The position numbers were made by a program, and so were the translations under genes. Shown in pieces: positions 34,020 through 41,820 of a DNA stretch of 64,000 bases (positions are counted from its first letter, which is position 1; each line of letters starts with the position of its first letter). Source of the DNA: Thermoplasmata archaeon (GTDB taxonomy: Archaea > Thermoplasmatota > Thermoplasmata > RBG-16-68-12 > SOIM01). The stretch covers positions 228,621-292,620 of the forward strand of contig JAGLME010000018.1 of assembly GCA_023140195.1 (NCBI GenBank), given 5' to 3'. The notes under the pieces were generated by a model. The model searched no databases. It was not told the DNA's origin and saw nothing but the letters and a program-made list of their open reading frames with translations.

Positions 34020-34807
34020 TGGGAAGAGAGGAGATAACCGGCCGCTTGGCCGGTTCTTTGGACGAATCTGTACGGGGTCATACAGCATCAATTGATGATG
34101 TCGCCATCGCTTTCTCGGGAGGCTTGGACTCTTCGTTGATTGCCTGCTTGGCGTCGAGGTACACCAAACCTGTGCTCTATGTGGTCGGGGAGGAGAACAG
34201 CTCGGACCTCATCGGTGCCAGGACCTCTGCCTCGATCCTGGAGCTCCCCCTGAAAGAGATAATCCTCTCTGACAGTGGAGTGGAGAGAGCTCTCCCAAGC
34301 ATTGTGGATGTGCTCAGGTCCACCAATTCGGTCCTGGTATCATACAAGATCCCCCAGTTCTTCGTGACCATGTCTGCAGAGGAAGATGTCATCCTCATCG
34401 GCAATGGAGCGGATGAGCTATTCGGAGGGTACTCCAAGTATGAGAGATTGGACCCAGGAATGATGATGGAGACAATGCAATCGGATTTGGAGAAGCTGCT
34501 CAAGACTGAGATACCAATGGACAACCGGATGGGCCATGAGTTCGGAAAGACCTTCGAATACCCCTTCCTTTCCGCGGATGTAATAGAGGTCGCAATGGAA
34601 GTACCGACAGGCCTGAAGGTTGGTGAGGAGGGGCGCAAGACGATTCTCAGAGATGCGGCGAAGAGGTTTGGGCTTCCTGCTGAGATATCAGATAGGAAGA
34701 AGAAGGCGGCTCAGTACGGCACCGGAGCCATAAAGATCCTGAGGAGGATAGCCAAAGCCGAGGGGTTATCGGTCAGTCGATACATCGAGAATCTTGGTGA
34801 CTTTTGA
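34019..34807 (+). CDS. Stand-alone asparagine synthase-type ATP-pyrophosphatase domain
   Basis: 262 residues, matching only the C-terminal synthetase half of AsnB. The PP-loop motif FSGGLDSSLIA is at about residues 32-42, and GNGADELFGGYSKYER is the conserved Asp/Glu segment of asparagine synthases; DRKKKAAQYGTG lies near the C-terminus. The N-terminal Cys glutaminase domain is absent, so ammonia or another partner must supply nitrogen, or the enzyme adenylates a different carboxylate. It starts at the last base of glyS, so it is translationally coupled to a synthetase; the metabolic link is inference. Confidence 0.85.
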   Translation: MGREEITGRLAGSLDESVRGHTASIDDVAIAFSGGLDSSLIACLASRYTKPVLYVVGEENSSDLIGARTSASILELPLKEIILSDSGVERALPSIVDVLRSTNSVLVSYKIPQFFVTMSAEEDVILIGNGADELFGGYSKYERLDPGMMMETMQSDLEKLLKTEIPMDNRMGHEFGKTFEYPFLSADVIEVAMEVPTGLKVGEEGRKTILRDAAKRFGLPAEISDRKKKAAQYGTGAIKILRRIAKAEGLSVSRYIENLGDF

Positions 34808-34865
34808 ACATTCGCCGACCCTTTTCTCACTTTTCCCCTATCATTCTTGATTTTCTTGTCATAGC

Positions 34866-34876
34866 GGTTAATATAC
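34866..34876 (+). promoter_or_regulatory. TATA box of the small TPR gene
   Basis: ggttaatatac lies 24-34 nt upstream of the ATG at 34900, so the transcript is likely leaderless. Confidence 0.6.
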
Positions 34877-34899
34877 AAACGCACTGAATTGATTATTCA

Positions 34900-35172
34900 A
34901 TGGCACGCTCCAAGAAAATGTCCGAGGAGGCAAAGGCTCTATGGTTGCTCGGAGTCTGTCAAAGAAGGCTCAAGGAGAACCCAAAGGACGTGGATGCCCT
35001 TTTCTGCAAAGGTGTCGCCCTGGCGAAGATGGGGAAGTTCAAGGAGTCCATCATGTTCCTGAACAAGGTGACGCTGATCAGCCCCAAGTATCCGGGGATT
35101 GACCTGTTCAAGACAAGGGTCTACGATGCACTTGAGCAGAAGATAAGCTCGTTGTTGGACACCGACATGTGA
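34900..35172 (+). CDS. Small TPR-like protein
   Basis: 90 residues. Residues about 14-70 form two TPR-like helical hairpins: ALWLLGVCQRRLKENPKDVDALFCKGVALAKMGKFKESIMFLNKVTLISPKYPG, with the small-residue spacing of TPR units. TPR proteins mediate protein contacts. It is the first gene before DUF835, a 135-residue protein and a Rab-like GTPase on the same strand, though it has its own promoter. Confidence 0.75.
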   Translation: MARSKKMSEEAKALWLLGVCQRRLKENPKDVDALFCKGVALAKMGKFKESIMFLNKVTLISPKYPGIDLFKTRVYDALEQKISSLLDTDM

Positions 35173-35267
35173 GAGGGATGCTCAGGTCTTTTCTTGTTCG
35201 ATGGTATCCCATCATCCGCTTCAACCCCAAAATACGAGATTATCACCTGCGATAAGCAAAGAAGAAT

Positions 35268-35278
35268 TGGTTTATAGC
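35268..35278 (+). promoter_or_regulatory. TATA box of the DUF835 gene
   Basis: ggtttatagc lies 32-42 nt upstream of the ATG at 35310. Confidence 0.5.
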
Positions 35279-35309
35279 CCCAGCCACTCTTTCCCACCGA
35301 GACAAATCT

Positions 35310-35924
35310 ATGTTCTCCAAGGATGCTGGTGAAAAGGCGGACGACTCATTGAGGGAGGACCTACCCGACAAGGGCGGGGTTGACCAGCCCATGGTCTCAG
35401 AGGGTCAATCACAGAATGGCCTTCCAGATATCCGTGAATCACAGATCTACCTAGTTGAGGAAGGGAGGCCAGACATCTCCTATCGGTTATTGGTGAGAGC
35501 GCTGACTGATGGACGTCCTGGTCTTTGTGTGACGAGAGTGTACCCGGAGATCCTAAAACAGAGATTCGATCTGGAGAAATGCGCCATCCTCTGGCTGTCC
35601 ACCGCAGGCCAAGATGAAGCCATCCGTCCAAGGGACCTGGAAAGACTGAGCCTTCTGCTGGAGCAGTTCTTGAAGAATGACAGGGGCGTTGTGCTTGTCG
35701 ACGGAATTGAATACCTGATCACGAACAACGACTTCGTCACGGTGCTGAGGCTCATCCAGTCCATCAGGGACCTGGTCGCAATGAACCAGGCGATCATGAT
35801 CATATCCCTGAGCCCATCTACGTTGGGATATCAGGAGCTGAACCTGCTGGAGAGAGAAATGGACTCGGTATTCAGGTTTCATTTGCCAGAAAACACTAGC
35901 CAGCAAGATTTTCACGGTCGATAA
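35310..35924 (+). CDS. DUF835 protein
   Basis: 204 residues. After about 50 polar residues the DUF835 domain runs to the end: YLVEEGRPDISYRLLVRALTDGRPGLCVTRVYP, then CAILWLSTAG, GVVLVDGIEYLITNNDFVTVLRLIQSIRD and MIISLSPSTLGYQELNLLEREM. It has the same order of motifs as the C-terminal domain of the DnaA-DUF835 protein, so the two are homologous. DUF835 is an alpha/beta domain of unknown biochemistry found in archaeal signalling-like proteins. Its neighbour downstream is the 135-residue protein and then a Ras-superfamily GTPase. Confidence 0.85.
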   Translation: MFSKDAGEKADDSLREDLPDKGGVDQPMVSEGQSQNGLPDIRESQIYLVEEGRPDISYRLLVRALTDGRPGLCVTRVYPEILKQRFDLEKCAILWLSTAGQDEAIRPRDLERLSLLLEQFLKNDRGVVLVDGIEYLITNNDFVTVLRLIQSIRDLVAMNQAIMIISLSPSTLGYQELNLLEREMDSVFRFHLPENTSQQDFHGR

Positions 35925-35969
35925 TCAAGGAAAAGGGTTTATCTTATGAAAGCAAAGTCCAGAAGGTGT

Positions 35970-36377
35970 ATGGGCCACACACTCCCAGAGGTACAAGAGA
36001 TCATTGATTACGAGTTCTTGAACCAGAAACTCGATGATTATGTCAAACTGGACATCCTGTACTACGAACTTGACAGGCTGGAAAAGACGCTCAAGACAAA
36101 AGGCACGCCGTATGTCTTTCTAGACCCCGAGGAGGCCGAGATCACTGTCCAGGATGGCAAGAGGATATATGAGGGATATGTTCAGTGGATTCAGGAGAAA
36201 CTGACTGAGCACGCATCTGAATTGCCTGTACCAGATGAATCTGAGCCGTTGGATGACTTGTTCAATTCAATGATCGACATCCTGTGGAGAGAGGATCTGC
36301 ACGCTATGATAATCCTAACCCTGGCTCAGATCGTGATTGTCCATGGTCTCGAACAGTACTATGGAGAAGACAATTGA
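35970..36377 (+). CDS. Unrecognised small helical protein before the GTPase
   Basis: 135 residues from the ATG at 35970. A TATA-like ggtttatctta at about 35935 lies 25-30 nt upstream, which decides against the ATG at 35946 of the ORF track. The protein is acidic and helical (HTLPEVQEIIDYEFLNQKLDDYVKLDILYYELDRLEKTL) and ends in a more hydrophobic helix (DLHAMIILTLAQIVIVHGLEQYYG). It has no domain I recognise. The GTPase starts 11 nt after its stop, so the two are co-transcribed and it may be a GTPase partner. Confidence 0.65.
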   Translation: MGHTLPEVQEIIDYEFLNQKLDDYVKLDILYYELDRLEKTLKTKGTPYVFLDPEEAEITVQDGKRIYEGYVQWIQEKLTEHASELPVPDESEPLDDLFNSMIDILWREDLHAMIILTLAQIVIVHGLEQYYGEDN

Positions 36378-36388
36378 GGAGCTATGAA

Positions 36389-37204
36389 ATGCCCGAATAC
36401 GTCAAGAAGAAGGTCCTCCTCCTAGGTGATGGGGCGGTTGGAAAGACCTCTTTGATTCGAAGGTTCGTTGTGGACAAGTTCGCTGACAGGTACATTGCCA
36501 CCATTGGGACCAAGGTCACCAAGAAGGACATCAGGTTGAAGAAAGAGGGTGAGGAATGCTACGTCACCCTCATGATATGGGACGTCCTGGGGCAGAGAGG
36601 CTATTCGGCGGTCCAGGCAAGCAGCTTCAGAGGTTCGCAAGGGGCATTAATCGTTTACGACGTGACCCGGCCAGAGACAATTCAAGCACTCGCAGAGTAC
36701 TGGATACCGAGGCTCTATGAGACCCTTGGAAAAGTGCCAATCGTCGTTGTCGGAAATAAGGTCGACCTTGTCGACAGGAGAAAAGCGCATGAAGAGGATG
36801 CCGAGGACTTCTGTTCCAAATACGATTCAGAGTATTATCTGAGCAGTGCGAAGTCGGGCGAGAACGTGGAGAAGATCTTCATGTCCATCGGCAAGGAGAT
36901 GATGGAGGAGAGGAGGATAGAGGAGATGGACAAGGCAACGACCTTTGGAGCTCCTTCGACCATCATTGAGGCTTCTGATAAGATAATAATGGACTTCTGC
37001 AACCAGTTCGGCGGGATGGAATCGGGAATGCCCATCCTTCGTGAACAGTTCGCCAAGGCCGGTTTGGACATAAAGGCCCCTACAAAGGAAGGTCTCATCA
37101 AGGTTATCGGATTCTTGGCCGAGGTCGAGAGCAACCTGAAGGATCAGGCCACAGTGTCCAGGAACCGCGCAAGAAGGCTCTCGATCGTCAAGAACGCCCG
37201 CTAG
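36389..37204 (+). CDS. Rab/Ras-superfamily small GTPase with a C-terminal extension
   Basis: 271 residues from the ATG at 36389 (GAGGAG 7-8 nt upstream); the ORF start at 36284 is inside the previous gene. G1 is GDGAVGKTS, G3 is WDVLGQRG (family norm DTAGQ), G4 is GNKVDLVD and G5 is SAKSGEN. The effector-loop Thr lies in ADRYIATIGTKV. The G domain ends near residue 170; a 100-residue helical extension follows (IIEASDKIIMDFCNQFGG onward). No C-terminal Cys lipidation motif is visible, so it is probably not prenylated like eukaryotic Rab. Cytoplasmic switch role is inferred. Its stop is 4 nt from the convergent elp3 stop. Confidence 0.88.
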   Translation: MPEYVKKKVLLLGDGAVGKTSLIRRFVVDKFADRYIATIGTKVTKKDIRLKKEGEECYVTLMIWDVLGQRGYSAVQASSFRGSQGALIVYDVTRPETIQALAEYWIPRLYETLGKVPIVVVGNKVDLVDRRKAHEEDAEDFCSKYDSEYYLSSAKSGENVEKIFMSIGKEMMEERRIEEMDKATTFGAPSTIIEASDKIIMDFCNQFGGMESGMPILREQFAKAGLDIKAPTKEGLIKVIGFLAEVESNLKDQATVSRNRARRLSIVKNAR

Positions 37205-37208
37205 ATTC

Positions 37209-38759
37209 CTATCTGAGCTGCTTGACCATGTATGGATTCTCGAGTTCGTACTCCATCTTTCTGTAGTACTCCCGCGCACCAACTCCACTGGTGACGGATA
37301 TCCGATCGAATTCCCATTCATCGCTGGCAATCCTCTCGCACTCACTTATCAATCCCTTTCCAAGTCCCTGATGCTGCCATCTTCCACCCGCTTCTTGGTT
37401 GATTGGAACTACCTCTCCTAAGACTTTGAGCTCCCGCACTCTTGCGATCCCGTTGGATTCCCTCAACCGGCAATAGGCGACCAGACCTCCTGACTTGTCC
37501 TCTTTTAATGCCAGAAAGACCTCCGTCCCACCGGATGCTTCGTATTCCAGTCTATTCAGCTGGATGTTCGCATCATCCGAAACTGAATCCACACCAATCC
37601 TGCCGATCTCCCTGCATCTGATGCACCGGCATTCTCCGCCCCTCTCCTTCAGCAGTTCCTGTGCGAGGAGCCTGATGTCTCCCTTCTTGACACCGTCCAC
37701 GATCAGAGGAGCCGGGATATCCCTCTGAACCCTTTGTATCCTTATCCACTCAGGCATGTTCCCCTTCACTTCTGCAAGGAGCTCGGCAACTTCCTTCTCG
37801 TGATACGGTGCGAAATCACCGGCCTTCCAAAGGTCATAGAGTTTTGTATTCTCCATGACAAGAGTCGGATAGATCTTGAGCATGTCTGGCCTGTAGTCCC
37901 CGTTTGTGAATATCTCGTTGAATGAGGCAATGTCGCTCTCAATGTCGGCCCCCGGAAGTCCGGGCATCATGTGATAGCAGACCTTCATCCCGTTGTCCTT
38001 TGACAGCCTTGTCGCCTTTATGGTCTCCGCTGTCCCATGTCCTCTATTCACGCGTTCAAGGACCTCTTCATTCGTGGACTGAACACCCAGTTCGACCCTT
38101 GTGGCCCCTAAAGCCATTGAATGGGAAACCTCCACCTCGCCAAAGCAGTCTGGTCTGGTCTCTATTGTCAGACCAATGCATCTTGCGTCAGCGGATTCGT
38201 TTATGGAGTGGGCCTCGTCCAACGTCTTCGAGGTCGATCCGTTCAGCCCATCAAAGCACCTCTGCACAAACCACGACCTATACTCTGGGTCGAAGGATGT
38301 GAAGGTGCCACCCATGATGATTACATCCACTTTGTCGACCGAATGCCCGATCGCCACCAGCTGTTCCAGCCTGTTGACCGTTTGCAGATAAGGGTCAAAG
38401 TCGTGCTCCATGGCGCGCAGCGCAGCCGGTTCCCTCCCCGTATAGGACTGAGGAGTACCGAAGTCAACACCTCCGGGACAGTAACTGCACTTGCCGTGGG
38501 GACAGGGGGAAGGTTCCGTCATTATGGCCAATACCGCAACGCCGGAAAGGGTTCTGGTAGGCTTCTTCCTCAATATGGGGAGGACGGTCTCTCGGAATTC
38601 CTCGGGACAAACAGCAAGGATCTCCGAGTTGGTTGGGAGTTCCTTCAGACCGTGTTTTCTGCATGCCTGGTGCTTTGCCCTCTGCAGCTGGTCGGGGGTT
38701 CGTATCTCCCCAGCGACTATTGAATCGATTATCCTCTGAAAATGATCCACATGCTTCAC
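37209..38759 (-). CDS. elp3: tRNA U34 carboxymethyl-modification enzyme Elp3
   Basis: 516 residues, the usual length. It is a radical SAM plus GNAT protein that modifies wobble uridine in tRNA using acetyl-CoA and SAM. The SAM cluster motif CPHGKCSYCPGG is at about residues 98-109; TIETRPDCFGEVEV and MKVCYHMMPGLPG are barrel motifs; the cysteine pair CRCIRC follows. The C-terminal GNAT part includes RWQHQGLGKGLISECERIA and EYYRKMEYEL. Starts with GTG at 38759, overlapping the stop of the winged-helix gene by one base, so the two are co-translated. Confidence 0.95.
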   Translation of the reverse strand: MKHVDHFQRIIDSIVAGEIRTPDQLQRAKHQACRKHGLKELPTNSEILAVCPEEFRETVLPILRKKPTRTLSGVAVLAIMTEPSPCPHGKCSYCPGGVDFGTPQSYTGREPAALRAMEHDFDPYLQTVNRLEQLVAIGHSVDKVDVIIMGGTFTSFDPEYRSWFVQRCFDGLNGSTSKTLDEAHSINESADARCIGLTIETRPDCFGEVEVSHSMALGATRVELGVQSTNEEVLERVNRGHGTAETIKATRLSKDNGMKVCYHMMPGLPGADIESDIASFNEIFTNGDYRPDMLKIYPTLVMENTKLYDLWKAGDFAPYHEKEVAELLAEVKGNMPEWIRIQRVQRDIPAPLIVDGVKKGDIRLLAQELLKERGGECRCIRCREIGRIGVDSVSDDANIQLNRLEYEASGGTEVFLALKEDKSGGLVAYCRLRESNGIARVRELKVLGEVVPINQEAGGRWQHQGLGKGLISECERIASDEWEFDRISVTSGVGAREYYRKMEYELENPYMVKQLR

Positions 38760-39067
38760 TATCCATACATCATTCCATCGTATTCGCTCTTCTCGACCTT
38801 CTTTCCTTTGCGCTTGACCCGTTTCCTTTGAGTGGCCTTTCTTCCAACAAAGGAGATGTCCCTACGTATCAGGCGGATGAATGTCTTGTCAGGCAGTTCT
38901 TCGAGCTCTATGATCCCCCGAGACTGCAGGGCCTTCATGGTCCTTTGGAGGATGTTGGGAGAGATCTTAAGATCCCATTCCAGATCGGATACAGTTACCG
39001 GGTAGGTCTTGATCAGAATGCGGAGTATCCTTGCCTCCAATGAGTCGGACTCTATCTCGATGGGCAT
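38759..39067 (-). CDS. Winged helix-turn-helix protein, operon with elp3
   Basis: 102 residues. Residues 8-65 fit a winged helix (ARILRILIKTYPVTVSDLEWDLKISPNILQRTMKALQSRGIIELEEL with a short wing). The last 30 residues are very basic (GRKATQRKRVKRKGKKVEK). It may be a DNA- or RNA-binding regulator. The stop overlaps the elp3 GTG by one base. I cannot say whether it regulates elp3. Confidence 0.75.
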   Translation of the reverse strand: MPIEIESDSLEARILRILIKTYPVTVSDLEWDLKISPNILQRTMKALQSRGIIELEELPDKTFIRLIRRDISFVGRKATQRKRVKRKGKKVEKSEYDGMMYG

Positions 39068-39108
39068 CGGACCTTGAGAGGATTGATGACTCTTAAACCT
39101 TACAGCCC

Positions 39109-39948
39109 CTAGATGTCCCTTCTATTGAGGACCCAGATGGCTATGACCAATGGTATCAATATCCAGGCCAGAAGTGACCCAACGGTTGAGAATCCGTTAA
39201 CAAAGCCAGGCAGAATCTCCGAAGCATTTCCACCGAGCATCAGTGATGTCGCCATGCCGTACGCAGAAGAAGGACTGAAGAGCTCCGCGGCATAGTACCA
39301 GTCAGGAAGAGAACTACCTGGGGTGAACAGGTCTCCTCCTGTGGCAACAAAGACGCCTATGAGTACGATATCGTAGATCAAGATGAAGAAGAACCAAAGG
39401 AGCACCGCTCCGCCCATGGCTGTTGATCTTCTTTTGGTGACAGTTGAAAGAAGGAAGGCCACCGACAGGAAGGCCAGCCCAACCATGAAGGTCGCTCCGA
39501 GGAACAGCAGGTACTTGGGGAAATCGGCAGCTCCCGCAACCGCCGCAATCACAATCCCTGCAAGGCCAAAACCCACAAAAATGGAAACGAACAATACAGT
39601 GGCCAGCCCAATGAACTTGGATACCACAGCCTCCGTCCGGGTGATTGGCATGGTCAGAAGCAGGTCAAGAGAACCCCTTTCCCTTTCAGTGGCAATGGCT
39701 CCATAGCCCAACATCAGGGCTATCATGGTCACCAGAAGCACGGAGATTGCCATTATCAGGACGATCGTCACCAAGAATCCTTGAAACCCTGTCTCTCCAA
39801 GCTGCATTGCAGAACCGAAGTACGACACCAGAAGGGCTAGAGAGACAAAAATAATGGTCACGGCAATGATCCACTTGTTCCTTACGCTGTCAATGAATTC
39901 CTTCTTGACGACGGTGAGCATCCCCTTCCAGTTGATGTCCAGCGTCAT
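39109..39948 (-). CDS. ABC-2 type transporter permease
   Basis: 279 residues with six hydrophobic segments, in the arrangement of ABC-2 permeases (N-terminal TVVKKEFIDSVRNKWIIAVTIIFVSLALLVSYF, then five further helices). The segment YGAIATERERGSLDLLLTMPITRTEAVVSKFIG is the typical cytoplasmic coupling loop. Its start overlaps the ATPase gene by 4 bases, so the two form one exporter. The substrate is unknown. Confidence 0.92.
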   Translation of the reverse strand: MTLDINWKGMLTVVKKEFIDSVRNKWIIAVTIIFVSLALLVSYFGSAMQLGETGFQGFLVTIVLIMAISVLLVTMIALMLGYGAIATERERGSLDLLLTMPITRTEAVVSKFIGLATVLFVSIFVGFGLAGIVIAAVAGAADFPKYLLFLGATFMVGLAFLSVAFLLSTVTKRRSTAMGGAVLLWFFFILIYDIVLIGVFVATGGDLFTPGSSLPDWYYAAELFSPSSAYGMATSLMLGGNASEILPGFVNGFSTVGSLLAWILIPLVIAIWVLNRRDI

Positions 39949-40883
39949 CGGGTTTGACCTCCTTCTGCTCGTCTGGTGAATCTGAGAAAGACCTCTTCCA
40001 GTGATGGTTCCTCTGTTCTGAAATCCAGAATCTGATAGCCTTTCTCCTTCAAGGCGTTCATGACATCCATTCTGAGTTCGTGGTCACATTCTATCATTAT
40101 CCAGTTCCCTGTTACTTGCACATTCGTGACGCTGTCTATCGAACTTGCGACGTTCACAGCGTTCTCATCCACAGAGGTCATCTGGAGCCAAAGGCGGGGC
40201 TTCATCTCCATGTGCTTTCTGAGATTGTCAATCGTATCCTCGGCGGCCAGAATACCTTGATTCACTATCGCCACTCGATCACATATCTCCTCGACCTCGC
40301 CCAGAATATGGGAGGAAAAGAAGACGGTTGCTCCGCGGTTCTTAGCCTCGAGGATGGCGTTCTTCACCATTCTTATCCAATAGGGGTCCAGACCTCCCGC
40401 TGGCTCATCGAGAATCATCAGGTCCGGTTCTCCGATCAATGCCTGGCCGAACCCCAACAGCTGGACCATACCCCGTGAGAACGTGTTGACCTTCTTCTTC
40501 GCGAAGTTCAAGAGCCCGACCCTGTGCAACAACGGTCGGACCTGATCCCGGGACTGTCCCTTCAGGTCACAGTAGAACTCCATTGTCTGCTCTGCAGTCA
40601 GATTGGGGTAGAAACCCACCCTTTCCGGAAGGAACCCCAGGCTCTTCCTCATCTGAAGTCCATGGTGTGCGATGTCTTCCCCGTTTACGAGAACGGAGCC
40701 GCTGGACGGATACATCAGCCCGGTGATCATCCTGATCGTGGTCGTCTTGCCGGCGCCGTTTGGCCCTAGAAAGCCAAAGACCTCTCCTTTCTTGACCTCA
40801 AGACCGAGGTCGTTGACTGCAACCAGTTCCTTGAACTTCTTTGTCAATCCTTCGGTCTTGATTGCAGGATATCCCGATGCCAT
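39945..40883 (-). CDS. ABC transporter ATP-binding protein
   Basis: 312 residues with one nucleotide-binding domain. Walker A is GPNGAGKTT, Walker B is LMILDEPAGGLDP, and the Q-loop precedes them. The signature motif is FSRGM where most have LSGGQ, a degeneration also seen in other ABC-2 exporters. The C-terminal 90 residues form the accessory domain. Pairs with the permease to its left for export across the membrane. Confidence 0.95.
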   Translation of the reverse strand: MASGYPAIKTEGLTKKFKELVAVNDLGLEVKKGEVFGFLGPNGAGKTTTIRMITGLMYPSSGSVLVNGEDIAHHGLQMRKSLGFLPERVGFYPNLTAEQTMEFYCDLKGQSRDQVRPLLHRVGLLNFAKKKVNTFSRGMVQLLGFGQALIGEPDLMILDEPAGGLDPYWIRMVKNAILEAKNRGATVFFSSHILGEVEEICDRVAIVNQGILAAEDTIDNLRKHMEMKPRLWLQMTSVDENAVNVASSIDSVTNVQVTGNWIMIECDHELRMDVMNALKEKGYQILDFRTEEPSLEEVFLRFTRRAEGGQTR

Positions 40884-40966
40884 ATTGAAACCTACCCCAT
40901 GAATGACGACAGCTTATATCTACCTTGCGAAAAACGACAAAGTGATCAAACTGTCAGATGCCAGAT

Positions 40967-41245
40967 CTAAATATACATCCTGCTGGGCTCATCCTTTTCC
41001 TTGCTCTCTTCGGCCACTTCAATGACATCGATAGCCACAATCATGTGTGTCGGGATGATTCTCTTTCTTCCCGCCGTCTCTTTATGCGAGTCGTCAAGCG
41101 TCATCAAAACAGCCTCGTCATGACCTATGACAGTATATCCTTCGAACGTACCGTGTGTAACCAGGGGCTTGTCCCGCGATTCTATTGACTTGACCCTATA
41201 CTTGGACCCCTTGGTCAGCACGAAATCCTTCTTCTTGTTCTCCAT
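40967..41245 (-). CDS. Small beta-rich protein, partner of the winged-helix gene
   Basis: 92 residues from the ATG at 41245, which has GAGGTGAG upstream; the GTG at 41254 is less likely. It is beta-rich (YRVKSIESRDKPLVTHGTFEGYTVIGHDEAVLMTLDDSH ... IPTHMIVAIDVIEV), which looks like a small barrel of Sm-like or OB-like shape, then an acidic tail. I do not recognise the family. It starts a few bases after the stop of the winged-helix gene and is probably co-transcribed. Confidence 0.68.
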   Translation of the reverse strand: MENKKKDFVLTKGSKYRVKSIESRDKPLVTHGTFEGYTVIGHDEAVLMTLDDSHKETAGRKRIIPTHMIVAIDVIEVAEESKEKDEPSRMYI

Positions 41246-41250
41246 GATAC

Positions 41251-41706
41251 TCACCTCTTCTTCTCCGATAACATCTGGATGTGTTCGATCGTCTTCCTGT
41301 AATTCTCCATGGCGACATCAACGTGGGCCTCAACGAAGTTCCAGGCCTTAGCCAGATTTCCGTAACGGATGCGATATCCTTTCTTCTTCTGGCCTCTTTC
41401 CTCGACTTCCAGGTCCTCGATCATGTCCATGCCCTTCAGCTTGTTGATGTGGCGGTATATTGTCGGCTTGGTGGTCTTCAGCTTGGTCGAGAGCTGTTCG
41501 ACCGTCCAGCCCTTGCTCATCCTCTTGAAGAAACAGTCCCTGAGAATACGGTAGGGAACGCTGTCTTTGACCGTCCTTGCATCCGTTTTCGGGTCATACC
41601 CCTTGGGGAAGTACCCGATCTGGTTCAGGAATTGGATGGTGACCTCATCGAGGTCATTAATTGGAGTCAGAGGTATGTTGCTTACAACAGTGATCTCAAA
41701 CGACAT
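41251..41706 (-). CDS. Winged helix-turn-helix transcriptional regulator
   Basis: 151 residues. Residues about 60-115 carry a helix-turn-helix (SKGWTVEQLSTKLKTTKPTIYRHINKLKGMDMIEDLEVEERGQKKKGYRIRYG), like ArsR-type regulators, and a C-terminal helix (FVEAHVDVAMENYRKTIEHIQML) may allow dimerisation. Strong SD (ggggaggt) just ahead of the ATG. The downstream small gene is likely its operon partner. The ligand or target genes are not visible. Confidence 0.82.
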   Translation of the reverse strand: MSFEITVVSNIPLTPINDLDEVTIQFLNQIGYFPKGYDPKTDARTVKDSVPYRILRDCFFKRMSKGWTVEQLSTKLKTTKPTIYRHINKLKGMDMIEDLEVEERGQKKKGYRIRYGNLAKAWNFVEAHVDVAMENYRKTIEHIQMLSEKKR

Positions 41707-41820
41707 TCCGACCTCCCCGTTTTCTGAAAGCGTTTTAACTAGTTATTAGTTTGGATTATCTTTTTTAGGTGGGAAATAAACCTAGGCGTGTTCTTGCGTA
41801 TGTTCCCTTGTACTAGTGCA

